DNA of 64,000 nucleotides from Candidatus Methylomirabilota bacterium (GCA_016209735.1 JACQVN010000009.1:94381-158380); one strand, 5' to 3'; positions 1 to 8,466 are shown, counted from the stretch's first letter. Program-made: numbers and translations. The notes: a model not told the origin generated them from the sequence alone.

Positions 1-2
1 TG

Positions 3-194
3 AAGCATCCGGCGCTTCGCCCCCTGTTCGCGGAGGCGAAAGAGCGCTTGAGGCGGTTCCGTCGCGCCGCGATCCACCACGTCCCCCGCGAGGCGAACGC
101 CGCGGCGGACGCGCTGGCAAACCGAGGCATCGACGAGGCGGCGAAGGGCTGGAAACTGGAGCGGCCCGACGAGGACGGCGAGGGCCGGCCATGA
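3..194 (+). CDS. Ribonuclease HI family protein, C-terminal part
   Basis: The reading frame enters from outside the window and gives 63 residues before TGA. The stretch HHVPREANAAADALANRGID is the typical C-terminal segment of RNase HI-fold proteins: the HxxREXNxxAD pattern carries the last acidic metal ligand of the nuclease site. RNase HI cleaves RNA in RNA-DNA hybrids; this branch (reverse-transcriptase-like RNase H) is often poorly characterised. The stop overlaps the next start as ATGA, so the two genes are probably translationally coupled. The missing N-terminus prevents a check of the other catalytic residues. Confidence 0.8.
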   Translation, partial: KHPALRPLFAEAKERLRRFRRAAIHHVPREANAAADALANRGIDEAAKGWKLERPDEDGEGRP

Positions 195-673
195 CCCGGC
201 GGGGATGGCGGCCTCCCGTGCCGATGGCCGAGGCGGTGACGCAGACGCTTGAGCGTCTCGGGCTCGCGACGGGGGTGAGGCAGCGGGAGCTCTGGCGGGT
301 GTGGGGAGACGTGGTGGGCCCGCAAATCGCCCGGCACGCCCAACCGTGGGCCATCACCCGAGGTCGGCTGATCGTTCACGTCACAGACCCCGTATGGCTC
401 CACCAGTTGAGTATGATGCGGCACCGGCTCGTCGCCACGCTCTCCGAGTCGCTGGGCGAATCTGTCGTCCGCGAGATCGTCCTGCGCATTGGGGAGGTGG
501 AGGATGTCCCGTCGGTGGAGCCCAGCGTGCCACCCACGGATGCTCCGATCGATGCCGCCCATCGAGCGGTCATCCGGGAGCTGGTCAGCTCCCTGGGGGA
601 TGCCCCCTGCTGTGACGCCTTGGAGCGGCTGATGATCCGTGCATCCACCTCCAGAAAGGCGCCAGGGAAGTAA
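191..673 (+). CDS. DUF721 family protein (DciA-like)
   Basis: 160 residues. The segment WRVWGDVVGPQIARHAQP followed by a basic beta-rich stretch (GRLIVHVTDPVWLHQLSMM) is the DUF721 signature. Family members include DciA, a loader or partner of the replicative helicase DnaB in bacteria lacking DnaC. Here the domain covers about residues 12-105; the acidic and proline-rich tail (about 106-160) is not recognised. The start overlaps the stop of the RNase H gene by 4 nt. The family call is firm. A role in helicase loading is inferred from the family. Confidence 0.82.
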   Translation: MTRRGWRPPVPMAEAVTQTLERLGLATGVRQRELWRVWGDVVGPQIARHAQPWAITRGRLIVHVTDPVWLHQLSMMRHRLVATLSESLGESVVREIVLRIGEVEDVPSVEPSVPPTDAPIDAAHRAVIRELVSSLGDAPCCDALERLMIRASTSRKAPGK

Positions 674-806
674 AGTCAACACAGCCGCCGTGTCCACAGG
701 GACACAGCCGTTGGGCGAAATTTCCCGGATTCGACCACCCAGCCGCCAACCATCCTGAATATCCTTTATTTTCAAGAAGTTTTATTGACTCCAGAAGGGG
801 TAATTG

Positions 807-822
807 TGGCACTATGCTTGCA
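807..822 (+). promoter_or_regulatory. Sigma-54 (-24/-12) promoter of lpxC
   Basis: The sequence TGGCACT-N4-TTGCA matches the RpoN consensus TGGCAC(G/T)-N4-TTGC(A/T). GG at 808-809 and GC at 820-821 are separated by the required 10 bases. Transcription would start near 833, leaving a leader of about 46 nt before the TTG start of lpxC at 879. The site lies in the 205-nt gap after the DUF721 gene. A sigma-54-type activator (NtrX) is encoded two genes downstream, but that it acts here is inference. Confidence 0.75.
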
Positions 823-878
823 ACATACCACAGCGGTTTGGCCTGCAAATCAAGGCGAAGTCATCCGAGGAGCATCCA

Positions 879-1805
879 TTGAGCCACCAGCGCACTCTCG
901 AGAAAGCCGTTTCCTACGAAGGCATTGGGCTCCACACCGGCGAACGAATCCGGATGACCCTCTCACCGGCCCCTGCCAATCGCGGAGTGGTTTTTCGTCG
1001 TGCGGACCTTCCAGGCGCGCCCTGCATCGAGGCCACGCCCGGGAACGTGGCGAACACCCAGTACGCCACGACGGTTGCCAAGAACGGGGCGGCGGTCAAG
1101 ACCGTCGAGCATCTCATGTCCGCCCTGGCAGGCATGGGAGTGGACAACGTTCTGGTGGACCTCACCGGACCCGAGGTCCCGATCGGAGACGGAAGCGCGG
1201 CCCCCTTCGTGGAACTGATCCGCCAGGCGGGCTTACGGCGGCAGTTCGCCCCCAAGACCTTCCTGAAGGTCCGGCAGCCCATCAAGGTCGAGGTCGGCAC
1301 GCGCAGCCTGTACATCGTCCCGTCGCAGCGCCTGCGGGTGATCTACACCATGTGCTTCGACCATCCCATCCTCGGCGAGCAAACCTGTGCCATGGAGGTC
1401 GGCCGGGAGCGGTACGCCCGGGATGTGGCCCCCTCCCGGACGTTCGGCTTCTTGCGGGATGTGGAGATGCTCCACCGCATGGGGCTGGCCAAAGGCGGAT
1501 CGCTGGAGAATGCGCTCATCATCGGCGAGGAGGGGGCCCTGAACGGGCCGCTCCGCTTCCCGGACGAGCTGGTCCGCCACAAGATTCTGGACCTCATCGG
1601 CGACCTGTACCTGTTGGGGAAGCCGCTGGTGGGGACGATCGTGGCCCAAGGGGCCGGACACCAGCTTCACCTCGCCCTCGTCCACCGGATCCAGGAGCAG
1701 ATCCTGTCGGAGCCGGAGCCCTTCAGCCTGTCAGCGGCACCGGTGGAGCAGTGGGTCCCGCCGATCCTGCCGGCGGCGCGGGGGCTTCGCGCCGCGCTGC
1801 TGTAG
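879..1805 (+). CDS. lpxC: UDP-3-O-acyl-N-acetylglucosamine deacetylase
   Basis: LpxC is the zinc-dependent deacetylase that commits UDP-3-O-acyl-GlcNAc to lipid A synthesis. The 308-residue product has VEHLMSAL (Glu77 base, His78 zinc ligand), RHKILDLIGD (second His and Asp ligands near 234 and 238) and GAGHQLHL (catalytic His near 261), matching the E. coli set with small offsets. I start at TTG 879 because GAGGAG lies 6 nt upstream. An in-frame ATG at 804 would place 25 unrelated residues in front and falls next to the -24 element of the sigma-54 promoter. A strong hairpin follows the stop. Confidence 0.95.
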   Translation: MSHQRTLEKAVSYEGIGLHTGERIRMTLSPAPANRGVVFRRADLPGAPCIEATPGNVANTQYATTVAKNGAAVKTVEHLMSALAGMGVDNVLVDLTGPEVPIGDGSAAPFVELIRQAGLRRQFAPKTFLKVRQPIKVEVGTRSLYIVPSQRLRVIYTMCFDHPILGEQTCAMEVGRERYARDVAPSRTFGFLRDVEMLHRMGLAKGGSLENALIIGEEGALNGPLRFPDELVRHKILDLIGDLYLLGKPLVGTIVAQGAGHQLHLALVHRIQEQILSEPEPFSLSAAPVEQWVPPILPAARGLRAALL

Positions 1806-1811
1806 TTGGTC

Positions 1812-1855
1812 ATCCCCGCATTCTTCGCGAGGGTGCTCGCGAAGAATGCGGGGAT
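1812..1855. terminator. 20-bp perfect hairpin after lpxC
   Basis: Two 20-nt arms (1812-1831 and 1836-1855) are exact reverse complements around a GGTG loop. A short TTTT run follows at 1861-1864. The position just after lpxC suggests a terminator or 3-prime stabiliser. The weak T-run makes efficient intrinsic termination uncertain. Confidence 0.65.
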
Positions 1856-1866
1856 CGTGCTTTTGC

Positions 1867-1896
1867 TTGCCTTGACTCCGCTCCCCCTCCTATACT
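1867..1896 (+). promoter_or_regulatory. Possible sigma-70 promoter of ntrYX
   Basis: TATACT at 1891-1896 is a good -10 hexamer. TTGCCT at 1867-1872 is a fair -35 with an 18-nt spacer. A better -35 match (TTGACT, 1872) has only 13 nt spacing. The site is between the lpxC hairpin and ntrY, where a promoter is expected. Confidence 0.4.
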
Positions 1897-1991
1897 TGTC
1901 CACCCTGAGTCCTGAGCCCCTCCGGGCTTCCGGTGTACCTACACGCTGGGGCCTGGAGCGCCGGGTTTAGGGCAGGCCGGGGGGGGCGAAG

Positions 1992-4253
1992 ATGGAGCTG
2001 GAGGAGATTGTCAGGGGCGGCCCGCAGGAAGAGCAGGCGGTGCGGACTCGCCGCAACCGTTTCGTCCTGCTGTCTGTCCTGGGGCTGGTCATCGGCCTGA
2101 CCGCCGTCCAGGTTTTGATCCAGCAGCTCCGCTTCCCCACGCCCATCGCCTCCAACATCCTCATCTTCGCGCTGGTCAACATCAACATCGTGCTCCTCCT
2201 CCTGCTGGTTCTGCTGGTCTTTCGCAGCCTCTTCAAGGTGTACCTGGAGCGGCGGGAGAACGTCCTGGGATCCAAGTTCCGGGTCAAGTTGGCCGTGGCG
2301 TTCGTCAGCCTCGCCCTTCTGCCTGCGGGACTCCTCTTCCTGGTGGCCAGCAAGCTGATCACCACCAGCGTGGAGACCTGGTTCAACATCCAGGTCGAGA
2401 ACTCCCTGGAGAATGCCGTCGAGGTGGCACAGGCCTATACGCGAGTCGGCCGCGAAGACGCCCTGGCGCGGGGCCGGCAGGTGGCCGCGCGGGTGGGGGA
2501 GGCCCTGGCCTCGGAGGGAGGGGTGGCGGCCGCGCGACGGCTGGTGGCGGAGAAGGCACGCGAGCACGGAATGGATTCCCTCCAGCTCTTCAACCGCCAG
2601 CGGGTGGAGCTGGCCCAGTGGCGGAGCCCCAGGCTTCCGGCCGGGGCGATGTTGTCGCCGGCGGCCCCCATGGTCCGGCAGGCCCTCGACGGCGAAGGCA
2701 TCGCCGCGATCCAGGATCTGGCGGAGATCGACCTGATCCGTGCGGTGGTGCCGGTCTCCCTCCCCGGCAGTCCCCGCCAGGTCATCGGCGCCCTGGCGCT
2801 GGGGTTTTCGGTGCCGGCCTCGCTGGCCGTGAAGGCCGGAGACATCGAGACCGCCATCCAGGAGTACCGGCAGCTCCGGCGGTTGAAGAATCCCATCAAG
2901 GGCATCTACCTGATGCTCTTCCTCATGGTCACGCTGGTGATCATCTTCGGCGCGATCTGGGTGGGGGTGCACCTCGCCCGCGGGATTACCGGGCCCATTC
3001 AGCAGTTGGCCGAAGGGACCCGGAAGGTTGCCGAGGGGGACCTGGGGTTCCAGGTGCAGGTGAAGGCCGACGACGAGATCGGCATGCTGGTCGATTCCTT
3101 CAACCGGATGACGGGAGATCTGGCCCGCAGCAAGGCGGCCTTGACGCAAGCCTACGAAGCGCTCCAGCGATCCAACATCGAGGCGGACCGGCGCCGCGAC
3201 TACATGGAGACCGTCCTGGAATCCATCACGGCGGCCGTGCTCTCGCTGGATGCCGAGGGGCGGGTCAACACGGTGAACCGCGCCGCGGCCCGCATTCTGG
3301 GGCAGGACGCCGGGGCCATCCTCCACCGACACTACGCGGAGGTCTTCGCCGGGGATGCCCTGGCGCCCCTGCAGCGGCTGGTGGCCCGCCTGGCCGAGAA
3401 GGGGCACGAAGTCGTGGACCAGCAGGTCACCCTCGCCCTGGGGGGCCGCTCGGCCACGCTGATCGTCACTGCCTCCAGCCTGGCGGGCCCAGGGGGGCCG
3501 CGCCGCGGCTTCCTGGTGGTGCTCGACGACGTCTCGGAGGTGGTGCGGGCGCAGCAGGCCATGGCCTGGCGGGAAATGGCCCGGCGCATTGCCCACGAGA
3601 TCAAGAACCCCCTGACGCCCATCCAGCTCTCCACCCAGCGGTTGCGCAAGAAGTTTGCGGAGCGGGCTCCCGACGTCGGGCCGGTCCTGGAAGAGTGCAC
3701 ACGCACCATCATCCAGGAGGTGGAGGGGCTCCGCAAGATGGTGGACGAGTTCTCTCGCTACGCACGGATGCCGGCCCTCCATCCCCGGCCGAGCGACCTC
3801 CACGCCGTGATCCATCAGGTGGAGGCGCTTTACGCGGGGGCGCACGGCGGGATCGTTGTCCAGACGAGCCTCGATCCGGCGCTGCCGGTATTCCAACTCG
3901 ACCCGGATCAGATCAAGCGGGTGCTGATCAATCTTGTGGACAACGCCGTGACCGCCATCGGAGAGGAGAACCGAGGCAGCATCAGTATCTCCACCCGATA
4001 TCAACCCGAGGCCGGGCGGGTGCTCCTGGATGTTGCGGACACCGGCCCCGGGTTCCCGCCGGAGGACCGCGACCGCTTCTTCCTGCCCTACTATTCAACG
4101 AAGCGGTCCTCCGGGGGGCTGGGACTGGCGATCGTCCATCGAATCATCGTCGAGCACGGCGGGGAGATCCGGATCGAGGACAACGTGCCGCGGGGGGCGC
4201 GCCTGATCATCAGCCTGCCCGCGCTGGCGCCTGCACCGGTGGGGGGCAATTAG
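1992..4253 (+). CDS. ntrY: NtrY-type sensor histidine kinase
   Basis: 753-residue membrane kinase. Order: three N-terminal membrane segments (about 24-42, 55-78, 99-120), an extracytoplasmic region, a fourth helix (about 304-328), HAMP domain to about 380, PAS domain (about 395-500), HisKA with AHEIKNPLTPIQ (phosphorylated His near 534), and HATPase with LINLVDNAVTAI (N box), DTGPGF (G1) and GGLGLAI (G2). The NPLTP motif and domain order are those of NtrY. It should phosphorylate the NtrX protein encoded immediately downstream. In alphaproteobacteria NtrYX adjusts nitrogen, redox and envelope functions; the signal here is unknown. Confidence 0.93.
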   Translation: MELEEIVRGGPQEEQAVRTRRNRFVLLSVLGLVIGLTAVQVLIQQLRFPTPIASNILIFALVNINIVLLLLLVLLVFRSLFKVYLERRENVLGSKFRVKLAVAFVSLALLPAGLLFLVASKLITTSVETWFNIQVENSLENAVEVAQAYTRVGREDALARGRQVAARVGEALASEGGVAAARRLVAEKAREHGMDSLQLFNRQRVELAQWRSPRLPAGAMLSPAAPMVRQALDGEGIAAIQDLAEIDLIRAVVPVSLPGSPRQVIGALALGFSVPASLAVKAGDIETAIQEYRQLRRLKNPIKGIYLMLFLMVTLVIIFGAIWVGVHLARGITGPIQQLAEGTRKVAEGDLGFQVQVKADDEIGMLVDSFNRMTGDLARSKAALTQAYEALQRSNIEADRRRDYMETVLESITAAVLSLDAEGRVNTVNRAAARILGQDAGAILHRHYAEVFAGDALAPLQRLVARLAEKGHEVVDQQVTLALGGRSATLIVTASSLAGPGGPRRGFLVVLDDVSEVVRAQQAMAWREMARRIAHEIKNPLTPIQLSTQRLRKKFAERAPDVGPVLEECTRTIIQEVEGLRKMVDEFSRYARMPALHPRPSDLHAVIHQVEALYAGAHGGIVVQTSLDPALPVFQLDPDQIKRVLINLVDNAVTAIGEENRGSISISTRYQPEAGRVLLDVADTGPGFPPEDRDRFFLPYYSTKRSSGGLGLAIVHRIIVEHGGEIRIEDNVPRGARLIISLPALAPAPVGGN

Positions 4254-4320
4254 GCGACTGGGCAACCCGGCAACGAGGGAGCCGGGCCGGTGCTGGTCCC
4301 GGTTGCCGGATGTCCGAATC
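4251..4320. repeat. Octamer-period array, ntrY-ntrX gap
   Basis: From the TAG of ntrY onward, 8-bp units such as TAGGCGAC, TGGGCAAC and CCGGCAAC follow one another. They are then mirrored by GGTTGCCGG further right, so the array is partly palindromic. It fills most of the 96-nt gap between ntrY and ntrX. Confidence 0.55.
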
Positions 4321-4349
4321 GCCCGAGTGCCGGCTCTCCACGAGGGACC

Positions 4350-5729
4350 ATGAGCTCCGAAGAGATCCTGGTAGTCGATGACGAGCGGAACATCCGTGCC
4401 TCCTTGGAGGGTATCCTCAAGGACGAGGGCTACCGCGTGCGCGCGGCAGCCTCGGGCGAGGAGCTGCTGAAGCAGGTGGCCCTGGCGGCGCCGGATCTGG
4501 TCATCCTGGACGTCTGGCTTCCCGGCATGGACGGCCTCCAGGCCCTGGAGGAGGTGAAGCGCCAGCACTCCGACCTCCCGGTGATCATGATCTCCGGCCA
4601 CTCCACCGTGGAAGCGGCCGTCAAGGCCCTGAAGCTTGGCGCGTACGACTTCATCGAGAAGCCGCTCACCCTGGAAAAGACCGTCCTGGCGGTCAAGAAC
4701 GCTCTCGAGCGCCAGCAGTTGGCCCAGGAGAATCGCGTCCTGCGGCAGACCCTGGAGAAGCGGTACGAGATCGTCGGCGAGAGCGCGGCCCTCCAGGCCC
4801 TGCGCGACCAGATCAAGTCTGCGGCGCCCAGTCATGGGCGGGTGCTGATTCGCGGAGAGAGCGGCACGGGCAAGGAGCTGATCGCCCGGGCCATCCATCG
4901 GGAGAGCTTGCGGGCCCAGAAGCCCTTCGTCGAGGTCAACTGCGCGGCCATCCCGGACGAGTTGATCGAGAGCGAGCTCTTCGGGCACGAGCGGGGAGCC
5001 TTCACCGGCGCCACCACGAAGCGGCGCGGCAAGTTCGAGATTGCCGACAACGGCACCATTTTCCTGGATGAGGTCGGCGACATGAGCCTGAAGACCCAGG
5101 CCAAGGTCCTCCGGGTGCTGCAGGAACAGACCTTCGAGCGGGTGGGGGGCACGGAAACCATCACGGTGGATGTCCGGGTCATTGCCGCCTCCAACAAGGA
5201 GCTGGAAGAGGAAATCCGGAAGGGGAATTTCCGCGAGGATCTGTTCTATCGGTTGAATGTCATCCCGTTCGAAGTGTCGCCGCTCCGGGAGCGGAAGGAG
5301 GATATCCAGCCCCTGGCCACCCACTTTCTCCGGCTCTTCTGCGCGGAGTACGGCAAGCGGGAGAAGATGTTGAGTCCGGAGGCGATGGATCTCCTCATCA
5401 AGTATCCGTGGCCAGGGAATGTCCGCGAGCTCCGGAACGTGATCGAGCGTATGGTCATCATGGTCCAGGACGAGGTCATCCGGCATTTCGACCTGGCCCC
5501 TTCGCTTCGAGCCCGGCCGGGGGGCGGACCAGAGGCCGTGGCCGAGCCGGGTCTCGACAGGGACACGACGCTCCGCGAGGCCCGGGAGCAGTTCGAGCGG
5601 GAGTACATTCTGCGCCGCCTGCGGGAAGAGGGCGGCAACGTCACCCGAGCTTCCGAGCGGCTGGGGATCGAGCGGAGCAACCTCCACCGCAAGATGAAGG
5701 CCTACGGCATCGAGGCGCCAAGGGGCTGA
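4350..5729 (+). CDS. ntrX: NtrX-type sigma-54-dependent response regulator
   Basis: 459 residues. A receiver domain comes first (DDE at 10-12, phospho-Asp54 in LVILDVWLPG, conserved Lys in EKP). The AAA+ domain follows, with Walker A GESGTGKE (about 169-176), the sigma-54 contact loop GAFTGA (about 217-222) and Walker B FLDEVGD. A C-terminal Fis-type helix-turn-helix ends the protein (GNVTRASERLGIERSNLHRK). ATG 4350 is chosen because GAGGGA precedes it and MSSEEILVVDDE is the natural receiver start; 20 extra residues from 4290 look spurious. The intact GAFTGA loop means it can in principle drive sigma-54 promoters such as that of lpxC. Confidence 0.93.
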   Translation: MSSEEILVVDDERNIRASLEGILKDEGYRVRAAASGEELLKQVALAAPDLVILDVWLPGMDGLQALEEVKRQHSDLPVIMISGHSTVEAAVKALKLGAYDFIEKPLTLEKTVLAVKNALERQQLAQENRVLRQTLEKRYEIVGESAALQALRDQIKSAAPSHGRVLIRGESGTGKELIARAIHRESLRAQKPFVEVNCAAIPDELIESELFGHERGAFTGATTKRRGKFEIADNGTIFLDEVGDMSLKTQAKVLRVLQEQTFERVGGTETITVDVRVIAASNKELEEEIRKGNFREDLFYRLNVIPFEVSPLRERKEDIQPLATHFLRLFCAEYGKREKMLSPEAMDLLIKYPWPGNVRELRNVIERMVIMVQDEVIRHFDLAPSLRARPGGGPEAVAEPGLDRDTTLREAREQFEREYILRRLREEGGNVTRASERLGIERSNLHRKMKAYGIEAPRG

Positions 5730-5734
5730 GGGAC

Positions 5735-5862
5735 GGGGCACAGAGCACAGCGCACGGGGCACGGGGCAGCGGGCAGGTGTAGGGGCGGCCCTGTGTGGCC
5801 GCCCGCGCGGGGAGCACAGGGCACAGGCACGGGGCCAAGCGCCATGCGCCATGCGCCACGAA
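5735..5862. repeat. Heptamer-period array and GC hairpin after ntrX
   Basis: Seven-bp units (GGGGCAC, AGAGCAC, AGCGCAC, GGGGCAC, GGGGCAG, CGGGCAG) run from 5735 to about 5776. A hairpin GGGCGGCC / GGCCGCCC lies near 5782-5804. A second heptamer run (GCACAGG twice, CACGGGG, CCAAGCG, CCATGCG twice) spans 5814-5862. The 253-nt gap shows no convincing gene. Confidence 0.6.
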
Positions 5863-5982
5863 CAGGGAGCTTTCGAGGCGGCCAAGCATGACGGGGAAGG
5901 ATGGACGCGGTGGCAATCGTCGATCCGGCGGAGGATTTCACCGCCGGGGACCGACATCACTTCTGCCCGACAGGAGGGATCC

Positions 5983-6525
5983 ATGAGGACGGATGAGCCG
6001 ATCCGCGACCGGGTCCGCGCGGTTCTGGCCCCGCTCCGCGTCGTCTATGGCGCCATGACCGGGTCGATCCTGGTTTACTGGATCGTCGTCCAGGTTATCC
6101 GGAAGATTGCCCAGATCCCCCAAGGGCGCGACATCTTCACGTCCGTGGACTGGCTGCGCTACCCGCTCTACGTCCTGGGGATGGCAGCCTGCTTGGCCAT
6201 TCCGGTAATGCGTCGGTGGCTCTTCGCCGCCGATACCCTGGTGCGGCGGGCTCGCGACCACGGGCTGCCCGAGATTCTTTCCGGCCTCTCCTCGAATCAG
6301 ATCCTGGTTTTCGCGGTGGCGGAGATCCCGGTGATCCTGGGCCTGGCGCTCTATTTCGTCGGGGGATACCTGTTGGACTTCTACGTTCTTGCCGGCTTAT
6401 CCGTCCTGGGCTTCGCACTGGCTTTTCCGTCCACTGCGGACTGGGAGGGAGCGCTCCTCAGCCTGCGTGCCGCGCGGCCGGAGCTGTTTGCTCCGCAGGG
6501 CCCCCAGGCTCCCTCCGGGACCTGA
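5983..6525 (+). CDS. Conserved hypothetical membrane protein, four helices
   Basis: 180 residues; no family recognised. Hydrophobic segments at about 20-37, 50-70, 105-125 and 128-147 predict four membrane helices, and charged ends face the cytoplasm. ATG 5983 is supported by CAGGAGGGA 4-12 nt upstream; a longer frame from 5851 would translate heptamer repeat sequence. The gene stands alone between two heptamer arrays, downstream of ntrX and upstream of mutM. The C-terminus is proline-rich and ends shortly before the second array. Confidence 0.75.
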   Translation: MRTDEPIRDRVRAVLAPLRVVYGAMTGSILVYWIVVQVIRKIAQIPQGRDIFTSVDWLRYPLYVLGMAACLAIPVMRRWLFAADTLVRRARDHGLPEILSGLSSNQILVFAVAEIPVILGLALYFVGGYLLDFYVLAGLSVLGFALAFPSTADWEGALLSLRAARPELFAPQGPQAPSGT

Positions 6526-6543
6526 GGCCTCCCGCGGACATCT

Positions 6544-6641
6544 GACAAGTTAAAACCGACAACCGACAAGTTAAAACCGATAAGTGAAAACCGACAACCG
6601 GCAAGGCAAAACCGACAAGTTAGAGCCGGGAATCGACAACC
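6544..6641. repeat. 14-unit heptamer array upstream of mutM
   Basis: Fourteen consecutive 7-bp units fill 6544-6641. They alternate between GACAAGT, TAAAACC (or GAAAACC/CAAAACC) and GACAACC with small changes, without any indel. The array is AT-richer than its surroundings and begins 19 nt after the stop of the membrane protein. A 7-1-7 palindrome (CCTGCGGACCGCAGG) lies between it and mutM. Confidence 0.8.
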
Positions 6642-6726
6642 GAGTAGGCGAGGCGCTTGATCGTTTTTGTCCTGCGGACCGCAGGATCGGTTTTGCATTT
6701 TGCATTCCATCCGGAGGATGGCGGGC

Positions 6727-7545
6727 ATGCCCGAGCTGCCGGAGGTGGAAACCATCCGTCGAGACCTTGTCCCCAAGGTGGTGGGACGGTCCATCCGGCA
6801 GGCATCCATCCTGACGCCGCGCCTGACGCGGCGCGCGGGGACTCCGGCGTCTGTCGCTGCGGGCTTGATCGGGCGGCGGATCCGGGCGCTCTTGCGCCGG
6901 GGGAAGTTCTTCCAGTTCGACCTGGGGGAAACCAGTCTGATCGTCCGGCTGGGAATGACCGGGCAGCTTCGCTGGTGGCGGGATCGGGAGTCTTGCCAGG
7001 GGGATGAGCACACGCACGCCTTCCTGCACTTCGACGAGGGAGGCGTGTTGACATACCGGGACGTGCGGAAGTTCGGCGAGCTGTTTCTCGTGCCCACCGA
7101 GGCGGTGGAGGCCGCGCTCCGGGTGGGGCCGGAGCCCCTGGAGGACGCGTTTTCCGTGGGGGCCCTGCGGCGGATCTGCCAGAGCGGCGCACGGGTGAAG
7201 TCCGTTCTGCTGGATCAGCGGAAGATCGCGGGCCTCGGCAACATTTACGCAGACGAGGCGTTGTTCCGTGCCAAGATCCGGCCGACGCGGCGGGCGGCCT
7301 CGCTCTCCGAAGAGGAGCTCCGCGCGCTCCGCGGCGCCATTCGTTTCGTGCTGGCAGCGGCGATCCGCCAGCGGGGCAGCTCCATCTCGGACTTTCGGGA
7401 CCCCTGCGGCGAGCCGGGCGGCTTCGCGCCGCGGCATCGCGTCTATCAGTGCCATGGGACCCCGTGCCGAGTGTGCGGCACCGCCATCCGCCGCATCCTC
7501 GTGGCGCAGCGAGGGACGCACTTCTGCCCGACCTGCCAGCGGTAG
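6727..7545 (+). CDS. mutM: Formamidopyrimidine-DNA glycosylase
   Basis: MutM (Fpg) excises oxidised purines such as 8-oxoguanine and nicks the abasic site. The 272-residue product starts MPELPEVETIRRDL: Pro2 is the Schiff-base nucleophile and Glu3 the acid. It has the beta-hairpin Lys (RRGKFFQFDL), the helix-two-turn-helix region with GLGNIYADEALF, and an intact C-terminal zinc finger (CHGTPCRVC...CPTC). ATG 6727 is required so that Pro2 becomes N-terminal after Met removal; 20 extra upstream residues are not family-like. The next gene begins 12 nt downstream. Confidence 0.96.
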   Translation: MPELPEVETIRRDLVPKVVGRSIRQASILTPRLTRRAGTPASVAAGLIGRRIRALLRRGKFFQFDLGETSLIVRLGMTGQLRWWRDRESCQGDEHTHAFLHFDEGGVLTYRDVRKFGELFLVPTEAVEAALRVGPEPLEDAFSVGALRRICQSGARVKSVLLDQRKIAGLGNIYADEALFRAKIRPTRRAASLSEEELRALRGAIRFVLAAAIRQRGSSISDFRDPCGEPGGFAPRHRVYQCHGTPCRVCGTAIRRILVAQRGTHFCPTCQR

Positions 7546-7557
7546 CTGAGGGAAAGC

Positions 7558-8466
7558 ATGTCGTGGCCGGCGTATCTTGAGCTGCACGAGAAGGGAGAAC
7601 TGCGGCGGCGGGCCGAAGCGGCGGAGGGGCTGCTGGAGCCGTGCCGCGTCTGCCCGCGGGAGTGCCTGGCGCAGCGGCTCCAGGGCAAGACGGGGGTGTG
7701 TGGCGTGGCCGAGCAGGCGCTGGTCTCAAGCTACGGCCCCCACTTCGGTGAGGAGCGGCCGCTGGTGGGGACCGGCGGCTCGGGGACGATCTTCCTCGCC
7801 CATTGCAACCTCTGCTGCGTCTTCTGCCAGAACTACGAGATCAGCCAGGAGGGTGAGGGGCAGATCGTCTCGACCGCAAGACTCGCGGAGATGATGCTCG
7901 ATCTGCAGCGCCTGGGCTGCCACAACATCAACTTCGTGACGCCCACGCACCAGGTGCCGCAGATCCTCCGGGCGTTGGCGGGAGCCGTCGAAGACGGCCT
8001 TCGGCTTCCCCTGGTGTACAACTGCGGAGGGTACGAATCCCTGGAGACGCTCCGCCTCCTGGATGGCGTCTTTGACATCTACATGCCGGACTTCAAGTTC
8101 GCCGTTGCCGATATTGCCAAGCGGTACTCCAAGGTGGAGAATTACCCCGCAGTGGCCAAGGCGGCGCTACGGGAGATGCATCGCCAGGTCGGCGACCTCG
8201 TCATGGACCGGCGAGGCCTTGCGCGTCGGGGACTCCTCGTACGTCATCTTGTCCTGCCGAGCAATCTGGCGGGGACCGCGGAGATCGTCCGGTTCCTGGC
8301 CGAATTCTCGGAAGATACCTACGTGAACATCATGGCCCAGTACCGCCCGCGCTATCGGGCACACGAGTATCCGCCGCTGGCGAGACGGCCGACGCGAACC
8401 GAATTGGAGGAGGCCCTCCACCTCGCACGGGCTGCCGGTCTGCATCGCCTCGACGGGTACTGTTGA
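7558..8466 (+). CDS. Radical SAM protein, PflX/AmrS-like (COG1313)
   Basis: 302 residues, similar in build to pyruvate-formate-lyase-activating-enzyme relatives (COG1313). An N-terminal Cys-rich piece (CRVCPRECLAQRLQGKTGVC) precedes the radical SAM cluster motif CNLCCVFC (C-x3-C-x2-C). Later blocks such as NINFVTPTHQVPQI and YMPDFKFA are typical of this family. Members load a 4Fe-4S cluster and cleave SAM; AmrS relatives modify small molecules, but the substrate of the COG1313 branch is not established. It probably shares a transcript with mutM (12-nt gap). Confidence 0.85.
   Translation: MSWPAYLELHEKGELRRRAEAAEGLLEPCRVCPRECLAQRLQGKTGVCGVAEQALVSSYGPHFGEERPLVGTGGSGTIFLAHCNLCCVFCQNYEISQEGEGQIVSTARLAEMMLDLQRLGCHNINFVTPTHQVPQILRALAGAVEDGLRLPLVYNCGGYESLETLRLLDGVFDIYMPDFKFAVADIAKRYSKVENYPAVAKAALREMHRQVGDLVMDRRGLARRGLLVRHLVLPSNLAGTAEIVRFLAEFSEDTYVNIMAQYRPRYRAHEYPPLARRPTRTELEEALHLARAAGLHRLDGYC

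Noticed and set aside
785..818. Sigma-70 promoter (TTGACT ... TATGCT) for lpxC
   Set aside because: Spacing between TTGACT at 785 and TATGCT at 813 is 22 nt, too long; the sigma-54 match in the same place is nearly perfect.
804..881. ATG 804 as lpxC start
   Set aside because: It lies next to the -24 element, upstream of the predicted transcript start, and adds 25 residues that are not LpxC-like.
1890..4004. A 704-codon open frame on the minus strand opposite ntrY
   Set aside because: It is the GC-rich mirror of the ntrY codons: low-complexity His/Asp/Gln/Gly composition, no family, no ribosome-binding site. The same applies to long mirror frames at 4095-5984, 9344-11290 and 10840-13356.
6544..6641. 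CRISPR array
   Set aside because: Units are 7 bp with no spacer alternation of CRISPR size, and no cas genes are present.
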